DNA of 64,000 nt from contig NZ_CP086615.1 of assembly GCF_020883455.1 (NCBI RefSeq), positions 3,286,001 to 3,350,000 of the forward strand, given 5' to 3'. How positions within the stretch are numbered: position 1 is the first letter of the stretch; every line of letters starts with the position of its first letter. Under the pieces are notes generated by a model that was not told where the DNA came from, made no database searches, and saw only the letters and a program-made list of their open reading frames with translations. Origin of the DNA: Spiribacter halobius (GTDB taxonomy: Bacteria; Pseudomonadota; Gammaproteobacteria; Nitrococcales; Nitrococcaceae). Position numbers and translations under genes: made by a program. Below, one piece after another: positions 62,035 through 64,000 of the stretch.

Positions 62035-62035
<1 letters not shown>
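59282..62035 (-). CDS. prsT: XrtA/PEP-CTERM TPR-repeat lipoprotein PrsT
   Basis: This 917-residue lipoprotein has signal A-F-L-L-T-G-C with the lipidated cysteine near 23, followed by about twenty tetratricopeptide repeats (Ala/Leu-rich helices with recurrent W/L-G-x-x-x-L-A/Y-A-x-x and P-x-x spacing). An acidic low-complexity stretch interrupts them near residues 370-430. It matches the TIGR02917-type protein that travels with prsK/prsR. It probably acts as a periplasmic scaffold for export. The ATG at 62035 overlaps the prsR stop by one base (TGATG) and has GGAGG upstream; a GTG three bases earlier is also possible. Confidence 0.92.
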
Positions 62036-63418
<1,383 letters not shown>

Positions 63419-63432
<14 letters not shown>

Positions 63433-64000
63433 GTTGCACCTCCGCTGGCTCCACCCCTTCCGGCGCATCGGCCTGCATTCGCGGCAGCCGCAGCACGAAG
63501 CGCGTCCCCTCTCCCGGCTGGGAGAAGACATCCAGCAGCCCGCCGAGGGACTCGACGAACTGCCGGGCCTCGTACACGCCGATGCCCATGCCCGCGTTGC
63601 CCTTGCTGGTCACGAACGGGCGGAACAGCTGCTCGCGAATGAACTCCTGCGACATCCCGCACCCGGTGTCCCGAATCTCGATGCGGCAGTGCTTGTCCGC
63701 GTCCACGGCGGACAGCACCACCTGACCCTCGGCAGACGTTGCCTGCTGGGCGTTGCGCACCAGGTGCTCGAGAATGGTCTGCAGCCGTCCCGGAGGGCAG
63801 CTGACCCGCAGCCCCTGGTCGGCGGCCTCGACCGCCGGCCGCGGCGTCTCGTCCGCGCAGGCCTCGGCGGTAGCCGCAAGCACGCCCGGGACGTCGACGT
63901 CCGTCACCTCCTCGATAGCGGACTCACTCTTGCGTAGCCCCTGCAGCACGCGGTCGAGCCTGGCGGTCGCACTCTCCACGGTGCGGAAGGCGTCGTCGAC
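63419..64000 (-). CDS. prsK: PEP-CTERM-type sensor histidine kinase PrsK (C-terminal part)
   Basis: The frame runs off the right edge. About 194 visible residues make the kinase catalytic domain: the N-box H-L-V-R-N-A-Q-Q-A-T, G1 D-T-G-C-G-M and the G2 G-N-A-G-M-G-I-G-V-Y-E-A-R. The phosphoacceptor histidine and sensor part lie outside the window. It is placed directly before PrsR with a short overlap, so it is the cognate kinase. The input signal is not known. Confidence 0.9.

Overview
The window is high-GC DNA packed with polysaccharide and glycan genes. It carries a complete exosortase A (XrtA/EpsH, PEP-CTERM type) exopolysaccharide operon of the gammaproteobacterial/betaproteobacterial kind. 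Codon use, lipoproteins, a Wza-like exporter and a TIGR03016-type outer-membrane protein point to a Gram-negative proteobacterium. A chromatiales/Ectothiorhodospiraceae-like gammaproteobacterium is my inference, not something the sequence proves. No rRNA, tRNA or CRISPR array was seen, and no protein with a PEP-CTERM sorting tail is encoded here.

Layout: bases 1-7,900 are on the + strand. They hold the end of a GT4 glycosyltransferase, an unrecognised protein, a NodB deacetylase and three consecutive asparagine-synthase-like proteins, the last two being tandem paralogues. From 7,954 to the end everything is on the - strand. Read in transcription order (from 64,000 downward) this strand has: the prsK-prsR-prsT regulatory/TPR genes; Wza-like export lipoprotein, chain-length determinant, tyrosine autokinase and outer-membrane protein; wecB; DUF3473 deacetylase, FemAB-like protein, glycosyltransferase stp1, xrtA, stp2, the XrtA amidotransferase, two GT4 enzymes, a CapK-like AMP ligase, an (alpha/alpha)-toroid protein, a formyltransferase-like protein, the Wzy-like O-ligase, a second asparagine-synthase-like protein, a sulfotransferase, a deacetylase-like membrane protein and another GT4. 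Next comes a sulfotransferase gene split by an IS1634-family element, then GT2, wzm and wzt (an ABC exporter), and an accessory set: methyltransferase, GT2s, WbsX-like GH99 protein, acyltransferase-SGNH, deacetylase, two more sulfotransferases, a sulfatase-fold phosphotransferase-like membrane protein and two sugar-transfer-associated ATP-grasp proteins.

How it works together: the PrsK/PrsR pair probably senses and controls the locus. WecB makes an epimerised amino-sugar nucleotide, the many GT2/GT4 enzymes build the chain, and the O-ligase/chain-length/Wza-like proteins polymerise and export it. Wzm/Wzt offer a separate ABC export route. Sulfotransferases, deacetylases, a methyltransferase, an acyltransferase, amide-forming asparagine-synthase relatives and ATP-grasp proteins would decorate the glycans. 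At least twelve gene junctions on the - strand are 4-base ATGA overlaps, so much of it is probably translated as coupled units.

Two things stand out. First, palindromic REP-like repeats lie in frame inside at least five protein genes (stp1, femAB, the DUF3473 deacetylase, wecB and a deacetylase-like gene) and encode recurring peptides in unrelated proteins; removing them returns four of these proteins to about normal family length. Second, an IS1634-family element with perfect ends and a 6-base target duplication splits a sulfotransferase gene whose original reading frame can be rebuilt exactly. Two AT-richer islands (about 7.8-9.2 kb and 22.95-26.75 kb) end inside genes and suggest mosaic exchange.
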